Positions 19,478 through 28,430 of a stretch of 64,000 nt of DNA are shown here, piece by piece (position 1 is the stretch's first letter; the number at the start of each line of letters is the position of its first letter). Made by a program: the position numbers and the translations under genes. Where the stretch lies: positions 62,001 to 126,000 of the forward strand of contig NZ_BLIG01000025.1 of NCBI RefSeq assembly GCF_009811415.1. The letters run 5' to 3'. Source of the DNA: Alteromonas sp. KUL106 (GTDB lineage Bacteria > Pseudomonadota > Gammaproteobacteria > Enterobacterales > Alteromonadaceae). The notes beneath the pieces were generated by a model. It was given only the letters and a program-made list of their open reading frames with translations. It was not told the origin of the DNA and did not search any database.

Positions 19478-22447
19478 TTAATTATCTATCGGCAATGCGT
19501 TCGCGCCAAAATCAATCGGCTCTTCTAGACCGGTTTCTTTCGAAAATACTTCGCTGATAACCTCGGGCTTAATCTGCCACTCTGGATTAAAGTCGTCTGA
19601 AGTTATATAAGCGACCAAGCTCCTACGCAACTGCCGAGTTGCCGGGCGATTTTGCAAGTCATTTTCCAAATCTATACTGCTGATTAATAATTTACCTTTG
19701 CCCACCTTAGCTTCAACAATCAGAGCCAACTTGCGGTTGATCTTCCAAGTATCAATTGGCTGTAACAAAGCACGATAGCCTTTGGGCCATGGATGAATAG
19801 AATCGTAAGAATCCAAAATCATGGGTTGCGCGTTGTTCAGAATGTCCCACCAATTCCAGTTTATGTGCGCATCGGTTGGAAAGTGGGCTAATAACGGGTG
19901 GTTGGGATCAATTAGCATACCCGATGCCGAAGACTGGCCACCTTTATCGCCAATGGAAGTCCAAAAGTGATTGGTGAACATGCTAGGTAAATCGCCTTTC
20001 ATATCACCTATATTTGGAAGCAACAACACTGTTCCTCCAGCTTCGAGGCGCTGTTGGGTAGCTTTATTCCATACTTTAGTAACATAAATATTCGCCGGGA
20101 AACTTGGAGCTTTGGTATCGGGATATACCCAGATATTCCAGTCGTTTTTCAGGTTATTTTCCGGCGATTCCACCAGCAAATTTAGCTTCGCAGGAGCGGC
20201 AATGTCAGCCAAAGCAAGCTCTATCGTGGCAATAGCTTGCGCGCTATCTTGTTGAAAGCTGTTGGCGGGTAGATTCCAGGTCTTAACAACTTCGCCACTT
20301 TCAGTACGAAGGCTTGCCACTAAATCGTTCAGCACTAATTTATGTCTGTCAAAGTGAGTCACTTCAATACCCGCGGTAAAGGTCTCGCCCTGAGTAAGCA
20401 CGCGTTTTGGCATACGCGCTAATAATACTGTTGGTGCGCTCCACTGGCGCACATAATCGATGTCAACGTAGCTATGGGGGTCGTAAAATGGGTCAACCAA
20501 ACCAACAGGCGCACTACTTTGCCCAGTAAAATCGGCCAGGGAAAGCCATGAAAACCCTGCCATGTCCGGCGTGCGGTAGTTGGCTTCAAAGGTCTCGCGG
20601 ATTAGCTCAACTTGCCATTTTCCCGACGACTCTACCATTGCAGGTAACAGATCATACATGCCCCTCTCTTTTAGCTGATCGCGCGCAATTTCTAGGTAAT
20701 CAGGGTTTAAGTACCCCTTGTACTTATCAATCTCGGCATCGATATTGGGATAAGTACAAATTTGGCCAATTTCATGAGAAATAAGCGGAACATCAAAACT
20801 AGAGCTAGCTTCGCGCCAATCAATAGCAGTATTAGGAGGCGATAAATTAAACTCTGTGCGATCCGGCTTAGGTGGCCAGCCAAATTGGTGGCGCAGTTTT
20901 ATAGAGCGCTCAGGCCATATGCCCCGCTGAACTTGAAAATCGGCATTATCAGGGCTCCATGAATTAGCTTTAACAATATATAATTTCGAATCGTCATAGG
21001 CTTTCCACTCGTTGATAATGGCTTCGAAAAAGGCATGATCCCCGTCATATTCGTTGCCAAGGCCTAATTGCACAAAACTTGGATGGTGCCCAAAGGTATC
21101 CAGAATTCGCTTGGCTTCTGCTCGCATAAAGTCGAACTGTTCTTGAGTTTTCACGGGCCCCCATTCACCGACTTCAGGTTTTAAATAGATCCCTACTTCG
21201 TTTGCTGCTACAAACGCGGCTTCAGGTGGCGCCCAAGAATGAAAGCGCGCCAGATTCAAGCCAAACTCTTTGTAGGTTTGCCAAACCTTGCGCCATGATG
21301 CTACATCCATCGGCGCATATCCTGTGGCAGGCATTACCGCACAGTCATCAACAGAGCGTATGTAGGTTTTAAAGCCATTTACCCGAAAATGGCGGCCATC
21401 CGTGGTCATGTCACGTAAACCAAAGGTAAGTTGACGAGAATCGTTTACCGTGGCAGTTTCCAGTTTTGCGTCGATAGTGTATAAGTTTTGCTCGTATTCG
21501 TCCCATAACTTGGCCTGTGCAGTCATAGGGTAATCAATGCGTAGTAACTCATCATTCAGTTCTGCAACATCACCTTCTATCACTAATTCTTTTGGGTCGT
21601 GATTGTTACCCTCGCTAGCACCAATTGCGTCCAAACTAAGACTGTATCTACCTGTAGCGGCATTAGTTTTACCCAGCTCAAGGCTTACTCTTAACATTCC
21701 ATCGACAGGTTTAGGCGAAACCGTAAAACGCTCAATCCACACATCGGGGTGAGCTGTCAACGTGAGGGCACCCACCACTCCATTCCAAGTCCCTGCGGTT
21801 TGCTCAGACACTGAATGCGCGTTGTAACCCATGTGCACATATTCATCATTGTCTACGCGTAATGTGATCTTATGCGTTCCCGGTTCGAGAACCCCGAGCT
21901 CATATTGATGCGGGGCCGCTAAACTGGTTTGTTGTCCTAGATGTATGCCATCCAGCCAAAGTTGCGATACCCAATGAACACGCTCAAACGAAACGGAAAC
22001 TGGTCTACCCCGCCAAGCTTCGGGAACTTCGAAAGTACGGGTAAACCATGCCGCACCAATGTAGTGACGATCAGGACGCAAAAAGTGATGCATTCTGAAC
22101 ACCCCTTTCTTCTTATAGTTGTCCAGCCACTCAGGCCCCCAACCATTTAACCCCCCCTTCCCGGCCCACTCGGCGTTGCCATACCATTCTGTATCAGGGC
22201 CGGGAACGTTACCATAACCTTGCGCTTGCAAAGCTCCTGGCAACTGGAAAGTGTCGGAAAATGTTTGATCTTGCCAGTTCTGTTCGATACCCACATTATC
22301 GGGGTCGAGTTTAATTTGCCATGTGCCCGCCAAATTAATGGTATGCGTAGTTTGAATTGGCGCTTGTTTAGTGCATCCGGTAAGTTGCAGCATTACCGCT
22401 ATTATCACCCAAGCAACAACCTGCAAACTTGTGACTTTATATTTCAT
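19478..22447 (-). CDS. GH2 family glycoside hydrolase, lipoprotein
   Basis: 989 residues when started at the ATG at 22447, which overlaps the DUF5107 stop as TAATG and has GGAGA nine bases upstream; an ATG eighteen bases earlier lacks these features. Lipobox LTGC. Domain order is GH2 sugar-binding jelly roll (GTWQIKLDPD onward), immunoglobulin-like sandwich, TIM barrel with acid/base Glu466 in LGLGNEYDG and likely nucleophile Glu559 in SHEIGQ, then a C-terminal beta-rich extension. GH2 contains beta-galactosidases, beta-glucuronidases and others; substrate here cannot be read from sequence, but a uronide or xyloside of ulvan is plausible. Translational coupling ties it to the DUF5107 gene. 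Confidence 0.88.
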   Translation of the reverse strand: MKYKVTSLQVVAWVIIAVMLQLTGCTKQAPIQTTHTINLAGTWQIKLDPDNVGIEQNWQDQTFSDTFQLPGALQAQGYGNVPGPDTEWYGNAEWAGKGGLNGWGPEWLDNYKKKGVFRMHHFLRPDRHYIGAAWFTRTFEVPEAWRGRPVSVSFERVHWVSQLWLDGIHLGQQTSLAAPHQYELGVLEPGTHKITLRVDNDEYVHMGYNAHSVSEQTAGTWNGVVGALTLTAHPDVWIERFTVSPKPVDGMLRVSLELGKTNAATGRYSLSLDAIGASEGNNHDPKELVIEGDVAELNDELLRIDYPMTAQAKLWDEYEQNLYTIDAKLETATVNDSRQLTFGLRDMTTDGRHFRVNGFKTYIRSVDDCAVMPATGYAPMDVASWRKVWQTYKEFGLNLARFHSWAPPEAAFVAANEVGIYLKPEVGEWGPVKTQEQFDFMRAEAKRILDTFGHHPSFVQLGLGNEYDGDHAFFEAIINEWKAYDDSKLYIVKANSWSPDNADFQVQRGIWPERSIKLRHQFGWPPKPDRTEFNLSPPNTAIDWREASSSFDVPLISHEIGQICTYPNIDAEIDKYKGYLNPDYLEIARDQLKERGMYDLLPAMVESSGKWQVELIRETFEANYRTPDMAGFSWLSLADFTGQSSAPVGLVDPFYDPHSYVDIDYVRQWSAPTVLLARMPKRVLTQGETFTAGIEVTHFDRHKLVLNDLVASLRTESGEVVKTWNLPANSFQQDSAQAIATIELALADIAAPAKLNLLVESPENNLKNDWNIWVYPDTKAPSFPANIYVTKVWNKATQQRLEAGGTVLLLPNIGDMKGDLPSMFTNHFWTSIGDKGGQSSASGMLIDPNHPLLAHFPTDAHINWNWWDILNNAQPMILDSYDSIHPWPKGYRALLQPIDTWKINRKLALIVEAKVGKGKLLISSIDLENDLQNRPATRQLRRSLVAYITSDDFNPEWQIKPEVISEVFSKETGLEEPIDFGANALPIDN

Positions 22448-25400
22448 TATTTTGGTTCTCCACATAAAGAAACCTGCTCCAATCCTTTGTTCGCCAGCAG
22501 TATCAGATTATTCATTTGCTGTTGCTTAATTAGCTCTAAGTCATCTTCAAACACCAACAGCAATGGTAACGATGTCGCAAAATAATCAATCTTTGTCGGT
22601 TGCTGTAACTGTTTTTCTGCGTATTGTTTTAGCTGGATAAATAGTGCAAAAGCTTCTTCTTTTTCCCCCATCGCCAGCAATGACAGCCCACGGAAATATG
22701 ACAACTCAGAGTGTTCAGAGACCGCCATCGAAACAAAGTCTCCAGCCTCGTTGGCACTGTCGGTGAAGCAAACGAGGGCCTCTTTTTCTCTGCCTAACAT
22801 GCGTAATGCTTTACCTTTCCAATAGTTCACATCAGCCTTTGCCTGCAGCAAATGATAGGCCTCACCGAGATTTTCTTGGGTTTGCATCGCTTGACAAAAG
22901 TGCGTCAACGCTTGCTCAGCATTATTAGCCATTAGCGCCGCCTCACCTAACATGAGATGTGCTCGGGTATATTGCTTTAATACCTTACCTTCACCGCCTT
23001 CCCACGGATGAAAACGCCGACTCATCAACCAATCTAACGCTTTTTGTGGTTGGTTGGTGTCGTTATAGAGGGTTGCTAAAGCTACCGAACAATCGTCGCG
23101 TTCAGAAACGAGCTCCATCCTCGATTCCAATGCAACTAATCTCGCCGAGGCTTCATCACCTAGCTTTTCTCGTAGCTGATCATACTCAGTAAAAATACGC
23201 GCATCATTAGGCGCTAATTGCAGAGCTTGTTTATAAGCTCGTCGGGCAGCCATAGCATCTTTATTCACACTCCATTGTGCAATACCCAAATTACGCCAAA
23301 TAGTGCCTGTGTCTGGGTATTTTTGCCATACAGCAATGGCTTCCTGATGACGCTTTTTGTCGTAATAATAATTACCTAAACCAAAGGCTGCATTGGCATC
23401 TTTGCCCGATTGCGATAATGCCCATTCCAGCATTATTTGATCATGCAAGCGCGAGGGAAATAAATAGTCAGCCGATAAGCTGCGGGCTTTAGCAAGATAA
23501 GCCAAATCATTGCTTAACCAAGCAAAAGCATAGTGAGTTATCTGCGACGTTTGTAAAGGGTTCGGCACCGCTACGTCCAACACGGTATGTTGGTGATGCA
23601 ACGTTAATAGCTCCAATGCGCGAGCTTTAAATCCCGCATCTACGAAGTCATAAACCAAGTCGAGAACGGTTTGCGCATCATTGCGAGATTTTTGCATCAT
23701 TCCCTCAACATCGCCAGACACGTAACGAGCCCAATGATCCAGCGGGTCGCGCATGAGAATATCCGCTAAAACTTGGCGGTTGTCCATGCCCAACTCAGCC
23801 ATTGCCAAAGCCTTTAAAACAAGTACTTTATTGTTCTGTCGATTGGTATCGAGCGAAGCTTCTATATGAGTCAACGCCTGTTGATAATCTCCTTTTCGAC
23901 AATCTAGCATTGCCAGTTCATGAAACGCTGCTGCGCGCCAAGCAAAGTCCCATGTTGATTTGTAGAACACTTGGTAAGCGACTTCAAACTTGCCCTGGAA
24001 GCGATAAACTAAACCTAAATAATAGTGTGCCTCACCGGTATAGGGATTGGGGTGACGAAGAGTTAAACGCTCAATAGCTTTGGTAAAATATCGGGCAGCA
24101 TCTGCTAATAAACCTTGATTGAGTTTTTTACGGCCATAGGCAATATTGGCGCGACAATCTAATGGATCGCGTTTGAGCATTTCATCCCAATACAGATCAG
24201 GGTAACGAGTTGGGTGACGGTATTGCTCGAGGTGTTCTGCAGTTAAAAATAGCTCATCAACGGAGTCTATTTCATGCGGTAAAGGGGGTTCAGTTGCCAC
24301 ATTTCGGTTGCGTTTGAGATCATCAACGTTTACCGGCCTGTAAGTAATTAAATCAACAACCGTCAACTCAAGGGCGCAGAAATCTGTAAACTCAAGATTG
24401 ATAGAGGGCTTATGCCAAGGTTTATCAGGCGTTAGCTCAACGGTTTCATCCAAAAGCACCTTATCGCCTTCGCGCAAAACTATATGGGCCATAGCAATAT
24501 TACGAGAGACTACTGCGCCTATATCCAGACTACCATCAGTATTTTTCGCCAAGCGCACCGCAGCGTCTCTATTGGCATTTTGCACTGGCCCAATTTTCTT
24601 ATAGGGCCACCAATATTGCGAAAAGGTTTTGGTTTCATAGGGCTGCAAATAGGTAAAGTCGGGCTGATTATCTGTGTACACCCCCGCCATTAACTCTATA
24701 TAAGGTGCAGGTCGTCCGTTTTTCCCAATACGATCGGTTAATTCGCGGTCCCATGCCCAGCCAAACTCATCATTACCCCATGTCCATTGCTTTTTTCCCG
24801 GTGCAACATGCCTGTTAGCAACGTGAATAAACCCACCTTGCGCATCAAAATCGTAGCCGCCGAAAAAGTTAAACTGTGTATCGCACACCATATAACTTGT
24901 AGGAACGGGGATATTTTTATATTGGCTTAAGTCATTGGCACCGGGACGATTGGCATAATTCACACCGTAATAGTCATTATTGGCGACAGGAAAGCTACTC
25001 ATTGCTCGTACAGCGTGGTCGGCCACATAATGCACATCGGGAGGAAAGAAACTTTGGAAGTTATCATGCACTTCGGCGGCAACATTAGCCCACCATAAAA
25101 AAGTTTGGGTATAGGGGGTGCGATTATACAAACGTGCTTTTAATTCAACTAAAGCACAACCCTGCTCCAGCCGTATACCATGCATCCCTTTCATTCGATT
25201 TAATGGATCGTGCTCAGACATCCAAACGATTTGTGCGCCATCAGCTTCTTGCTCAATATGCACATCTGTTGGCATATAGGTACCCGGCCGATGATGCTGC
25301 GGCCAATTAAACTCCACGCCACCAGAAATCCAAGGGCCGGCTAGGCCGACCAACGCGGGTTTAATTTCATCTTGGCGATAGAAGAAATCGTAATCGCTAT

Positions 25401-25662
25401 TTACCTTGTCTTGCCCCAATAAGATACGACCGCCAATTTCCGGCAGCATGACCAGACGAACATAGTCATTTTCCAATGTGACCGAGTCGTAATCCACCGG
25501 TTCAGGATGGTCGAACACCTTGTCGATAAAAGGGACCGGGTAAACTTTGCCACAAGAGCCTTGATACACCCGTTTTTCAAAGAATAAAGGGTTCTTTTCT
25601 GGATCACCCAGTTTATAAGTAGGTAATGTAATCGCCTGCCTTATTGCAGTTACTAATTCCAT
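22447..25662 (-). CDS. DUF5107 and TPR repeat protein
   Basis: About 1071 residues from the ATG at 25662 (GAGAAA just upstream); an ATG twelve bases earlier is possible. No signal peptide, so cytoplasmic. The first 350 residues match DUF5107, with a mutarotase-like beta-sandwich flavour (LPEIGGRILLGQDK, SGGVEFNWPQHH, WWANVAAEVHDN). From about residue 480 on it is a long TPR array (AHYYLGLVYRFQGKFEVAYQV; TIWRNLGIAQWS). Such proteins recur in glycan-utilisation loci of Bacteroidetes and Gammaproteobacteria but have no proven reaction; sugar sensing or assembly of a complex is possible. It sits between the MFS porter and GH2, overlapping the latter by one base. Confidence 0.8.
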   Translation of the reverse strand: MELVTAIRQAITLPTYKLGDPEKNPLFFEKRVYQGSCGKVYPVPFIDKVFDHPEPVDYDSVTLENDYVRLVMLPEIGGRILLGQDKVNSDYDFFYRQDEIKPALVGLAGPWISGGVEFNWPQHHRPGTYMPTDVHIEQEADGAQIVWMSEHDPLNRMKGMHGIRLEQGCALVELKARLYNRTPYTQTFLWWANVAAEVHDNFQSFFPPDVHYVADHAVRAMSSFPVANNDYYGVNYANRPGANDLSQYKNIPVPTSYMVCDTQFNFFGGYDFDAQGGFIHVANRHVAPGKKQWTWGNDEFGWAWDRELTDRIGKNGRPAPYIELMAGVYTDNQPDFTYLQPYETKTFSQYWWPYKKIGPVQNANRDAAVRLAKNTDGSLDIGAVVSRNIAMAHIVLREGDKVLLDETVELTPDKPWHKPSINLEFTDFCALELTVVDLITYRPVNVDDLKRNRNVATEPPLPHEIDSVDELFLTAEHLEQYRHPTRYPDLYWDEMLKRDPLDCRANIAYGRKKLNQGLLADAARYFTKAIERLTLRHPNPYTGEAHYYLGLVYRFQGKFEVAYQVFYKSTWDFAWRAAAFHELAMLDCRKGDYQQALTHIEASLDTNRQNNKVLVLKALAMAELGMDNRQVLADILMRDPLDHWARYVSGDVEGMMQKSRNDAQTVLDLVYDFVDAGFKARALELLTLHHQHTVLDVAVPNPLQTSQITHYAFAWLSNDLAYLAKARSLSADYLFPSRLHDQIMLEWALSQSGKDANAAFGLGNYYYDKKRHQEAIAVWQKYPDTGTIWRNLGIAQWSVNKDAMAARRAYKQALQLAPNDARIFTEYDQLREKLGDEASARLVALESRMELVSERDDCSVALATLYNDTNQPQKALDWLMSRRFHPWEGGEGKVLKQYTRAHLMLGEAALMANNAEQALTHFCQAMQTQENLGEAYHLLQAKADVNYWKGKALRMLGREKEALVCFTDSANEAGDFVSMAVSEHSELSYFRGLSLLAMGEKEEAFALFIQLKQYAEKQLQQPTKIDYFATSLPLLLVFEDDLELIKQQQMNNLILLANKGLEQVSLCGEPK

Positions 25663-25754
25663 ATTTTTTCTCATTGGTAAACAACGCTATGCTCATACGA
25701 TTTGCAAGAAGACTCTGCTGCTGTTAAACACTCAACAGCAACTAATGCTGTAAG

Positions 25755-27215
25755 TTAGTCAACTAGCTCCCTCTCGATGTCTTCTAAAGACTTACCTTTA
25801 GTCTCAGGAACCATAGCTTTAAAGAACATGAACCCAACAAAACAGATAACCCCGTACAACCAAAATGTCCCTGCTGCGCCGAGTATCGCGTTAATAGGTT
25901 TGAAAGTGATGGTTAGGCCAAAGCTGGCTACCCATAAGGCTGAGACACAGATACTCATAGCTGCACCGCGAATGCGATTGGGGAATATTTCAGATAGCAG
26001 CACCCAAGTGATAGGAGCGAGTGTCATGGCGTAACAGGCAATGGCGACCAACACCACAACTAATACAAAAACTCCTTTTATTTCATAGTAATAACACGTG
26101 CCGAGTACGGTATAGGTAACCATAAGTCCAGCAGCGCCAAAAAGCATTAGCGGGCGGCGGCCCCAGCGATCTGCGGTTATAATCGCAATAAAGGTAAATG
26201 TGAGGTTTACAACTCCGGTGATAACAATATTGAACATCATGCCACTTACGTCGTAGCCTGCTTCAGCAAATATTTCTTGAGCATAATTGAAGATAACGTT
26301 GATCCCGCACCACTGTTGAAATACGGCTATGAACACCCCAAACCCAACTACTTTTTTCAACTTGGAATTGCGCAAGCTACGCCAGGAAAACACATTGTCA
26401 CTGCCTGTATATTCGCGACCTTTGACAGTTTTCTCAATGCCTTTTACTTCAAGGGCGGCGTATTGCTGCCCACCTATTCTTTGTAAAATGCCGTACGCTT
26501 GCGTAGCTTTATTTTGTTTTAACAACCAGCGTGGTGATTCTGGTACCAGCAATGCCAGCACAAAAAACAACCCAGCAGGTATCGCTTCCGCCCCAAACAT
26601 CCAGCGCCAACCATACTGACCGTTCCAAGTGTCAATTATGGCCTCTGCCGACGCTTGCGTTTCTAAGGGATGAGAATTGTAAATCGCCAAATTCACAATT
26701 TGTGCAGCCAGCACCCCAAATACAATCGTGAGTTGGTTAATGGAAACAAACCGCCCGCGCAAGTGTGAGGGCGAAATTTCAGCAATGTACATGGGCGATA
26801 CGTTGGAGGCTAAGCCAATACCTATTCCCCCCAAAATACGCGCAGCAATGAAACTGTCGAAAGTCTGAGTAAGTGCAGTCCATATTGCTGATGCCGTAAA
26901 CATCAGACCCGCTATGACGAGTATTTTTTTTCGCCCCAACTTGTCGGTAATCGCTCCCGACAGTAAGGCTCCGGCTAAACATCCTATTAGCGCTGAACTC
27001 ATCGCCCAACCCGCTAACCACTCCTTACCTATACCGTGTAAACCAAAATAGGCTTCATAAAAGGGCTTTGCTCCCCCGATAACGACCCAATCGTAGCCAA
27101 ATAAAAAACCGCCCATTGCGGCAATTAGGCTAACCATCCAGATAAATTTAAAATTAAAGCGAGTCGCCAAAGTCGCAGGTTCACTTTTTATTTGACCCGG
27201 ATTGGCTGAATTCAT
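25755..27215 (-). CDS. MFS sugar porter (SP family)
   Basis: A 486-residue, 12-TM major facilitator of the sugar-porter family. Signatures: GFLFGYDWVVIGGA in TM1, DKLGRKK in the first A-like loop, RWLLKQNK after TM6, DRWGRRP in loop 8-9, and PETKGKSLEDIE at the C-terminus. The start at 27215 follows GGTGA by five bases; an ATG 24 bases upstream is an alternative. These porters import monosaccharides by proton symport. As the only inner-membrane sugar porter among the ulvan genes it is a candidate for L-rhamnose, xylose or uronate uptake; substrate is inferred from context only. It heads the operon MFS-DUF5107-GH2-sulfatase and is divergent from the AraC regulator. Confidence 0.88.
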   Translation of the reverse strand: MNSANPGQIKSEPATLATRFNFKFIWMVSLIAAMGGFLFGYDWVVIGGAKPFYEAYFGLHGIGKEWLAGWAMSSALIGCLAGALLSGAITDKLGRKKILVIAGLMFTASAIWTALTQTFDSFIAARILGGIGIGLASNVSPMYIAEISPSHLRGRFVSINQLTIVFGVLAAQIVNLAIYNSHPLETQASAEAIIDTWNGQYGWRWMFGAEAIPAGLFFVLALLVPESPRWLLKQNKATQAYGILQRIGGQQYAALEVKGIEKTVKGREYTGSDNVFSWRSLRNSKLKKVVGFGVFIAVFQQWCGINVIFNYAQEIFAEAGYDVSGMMFNIVITGVVNLTFTFIAIITADRWGRRPLMLFGAAGLMVTYTVLGTCYYYEIKGVFVLVVVLVAIACYAMTLAPITWVLLSEIFPNRIRGAAMSICVSALWVASFGLTITFKPINAILGAAGTFWLYGVICFVGFMFFKAMVPETKGKSLEDIERELVD

Positions 27216-27347
27216 TGTTTCACCGTGTTGGTTTCTCATAAGTTTGCCCCATAAGGCACATTTAACAATGCATTAACGTCAAACCAAATGCCAAATCCAA
27301 TTCATTTTAATGGACTATATTACTATCCATGATATACGCTATGTCTT
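27216..27347. promoter_or_regulatory. Divergent promoter region, MFS operon / AraC regulator
   Basis: The 132 bp between the two starts hold CATTTAACAATG (27259-27270) directly followed by CATTAAC (27271-27277), both close to the CATTAACAATC element found at three other promoters. The adjacent AraC protein is the obvious candidate to bind here. Confidence 0.4.
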
Positions 27348-28256
27348 ATGAATGATTCGCTCCAAAACAGCCAGCGTAGAATTGAAGAGGGCTTTCCTCA
27401 TCAACGCTTAGTGATCCTGTCACCAAATATCATTAATCGTTGCAAGAAATCACCAATTGTCAGTCAGTTATACATCACTCACATCGGCGCATATCCATCG
27501 GCCCCATATCATTATGTTGCGCGCGAAAAAGGTGTTAACCAAGCAATTTTATTGTTTTGTTTAAAAGGCAAAGGTGAAATAAAACTGGATAATATTACGT
27601 TTAACGTTGAAGAAGGTTGTGCCGTAATTATTCCGCCATATGTTAGCCACTTGTATCAGGCCGACGAAAAAAATCCGTGGTCTTTGTTCTGGATCCATTT
27701 CGATGGTCATCAAGTAACTAAAATGCTAGAGCAACTAGAAGTAGATGTTTTGAAGCCTTTACTTTATGTCGCTAACTCCCAAGTCGTGCGTCAAGCATTT
27801 GAAGATGTGTACGCCTGTTTAAATTATAATCATTCTGAATCTGGTTTGTTTGCAATGCATGCAGAATTCTTGCGCTTGTTGAGTAGGATTAAACTTGAGC
27901 ACAGCAGTTCAAGAGCCATAAGCCAACGTAAACAAGATGGAATTACAGCCAGTATTCAGTTTATGGAAAATCACCTCGATATGGCTATTCCGTTATCCGA
28001 TCTAGCCGCGCAAGCTGGATGGAGTGTCGCCCATTTTAGTAAGCTGTTTCGTGACCGTACTAATCAATCACCAACGGCTTACTTTATTCAATTGAAAATT
28101 CGTCGCGCCTGTGATCAGTTATATCAAACCAATTCAAGTGTTCAAGAAATTGCGGAGCAACTGGGCTACAGCGATCCGTATTATTTCAGTCGCATTTTTA
28201 AGAGGGTTCAAGGCGTATCGCCCATTAAATATCGCGCGATTGCCAGAGCGGGTTAA
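27348..28256 (+). CDS. AraC family transcriptional regulator
   Basis: A 302-residue regulator. An N-terminal cupin (AraC-binding) domain (about 45-150; LFCLKGKGEIKLDNITFNVEEGCAVIIPP, read as separate strands) would sense a sugar. The C-terminal AraC DNA-binding unit (about 200-300) has two helix-turn-helix motifs: SDLAAQAGWSVAHFSKLFRD and VQEIAEQLGYSDPYYFSRIF, ending in the usual GVSPIKYR. Divergent placement against the MFS-DUF5107-GH2-sulfatase operon suggests it activates that operon in response to an ulvan-derived sugar. A terminator follows at 28399. Confidence 0.92.
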   Translation: MNDSLQNSQRRIEEGFPHQRLVILSPNIINRCKKSPIVSQLYITHIGAYPSAPYHYVAREKGVNQAILLFCLKGKGEIKLDNITFNVEEGCAVIIPPYVSHLYQADEKNPWSLFWIHFDGHQVTKMLEQLEVDVLKPLLYVANSQVVRQAFEDVYACLNYNHSESGLFAMHAEFLRLLSRIKLEHSSSRAISQRKQDGITASIQFMENHLDMAIPLSDLAAQAGWSVAHFSKLFRDRTNQSPTAYFIQLKIRRACDQLYQTNSSVQEIAEQLGYSDPYYFSRIFKRVQGVSPIKYRAIARAG

Positions 28257-28398
28257 AAAGGGTCTGCCTAATGGAACTATCGTACGCTTTAAAAATCCCG
28301 AACGTCTGATATTAACATGTTGCAAATTGGTTTACGCCTTAGGTTTAGCGATTGCACCATCTGTAAAAACATTCTTTTAGCGGATAAACAATAGCAAA

Positions 28399-28423
28399 CA
28401 TCACAGGCTGGGAGCCTGTGATG
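28399..28423. terminator. Bidirectional terminator, AraC / lyase-fold gene
   Basis: Perfect 11-base arms (CATCACAGGCT at 28399-28409 and its complement at 28413-28423) with a GGG loop. The plus strand continues CTTTTAT and the minus strand TTTG, and the flanking genes converge here, so it can serve both. Confidence 0.85.
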
Positions 28424-28430
28424 CTTTTAT

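Noticed and set aside
25755..27215. Transporter as a FucP-type fucose/rhamnose permease
   Set aside because: The sugar-porter signatures (DKLGRKK, PETKGKS) place it in the SP family, not the FucP/FHS family.
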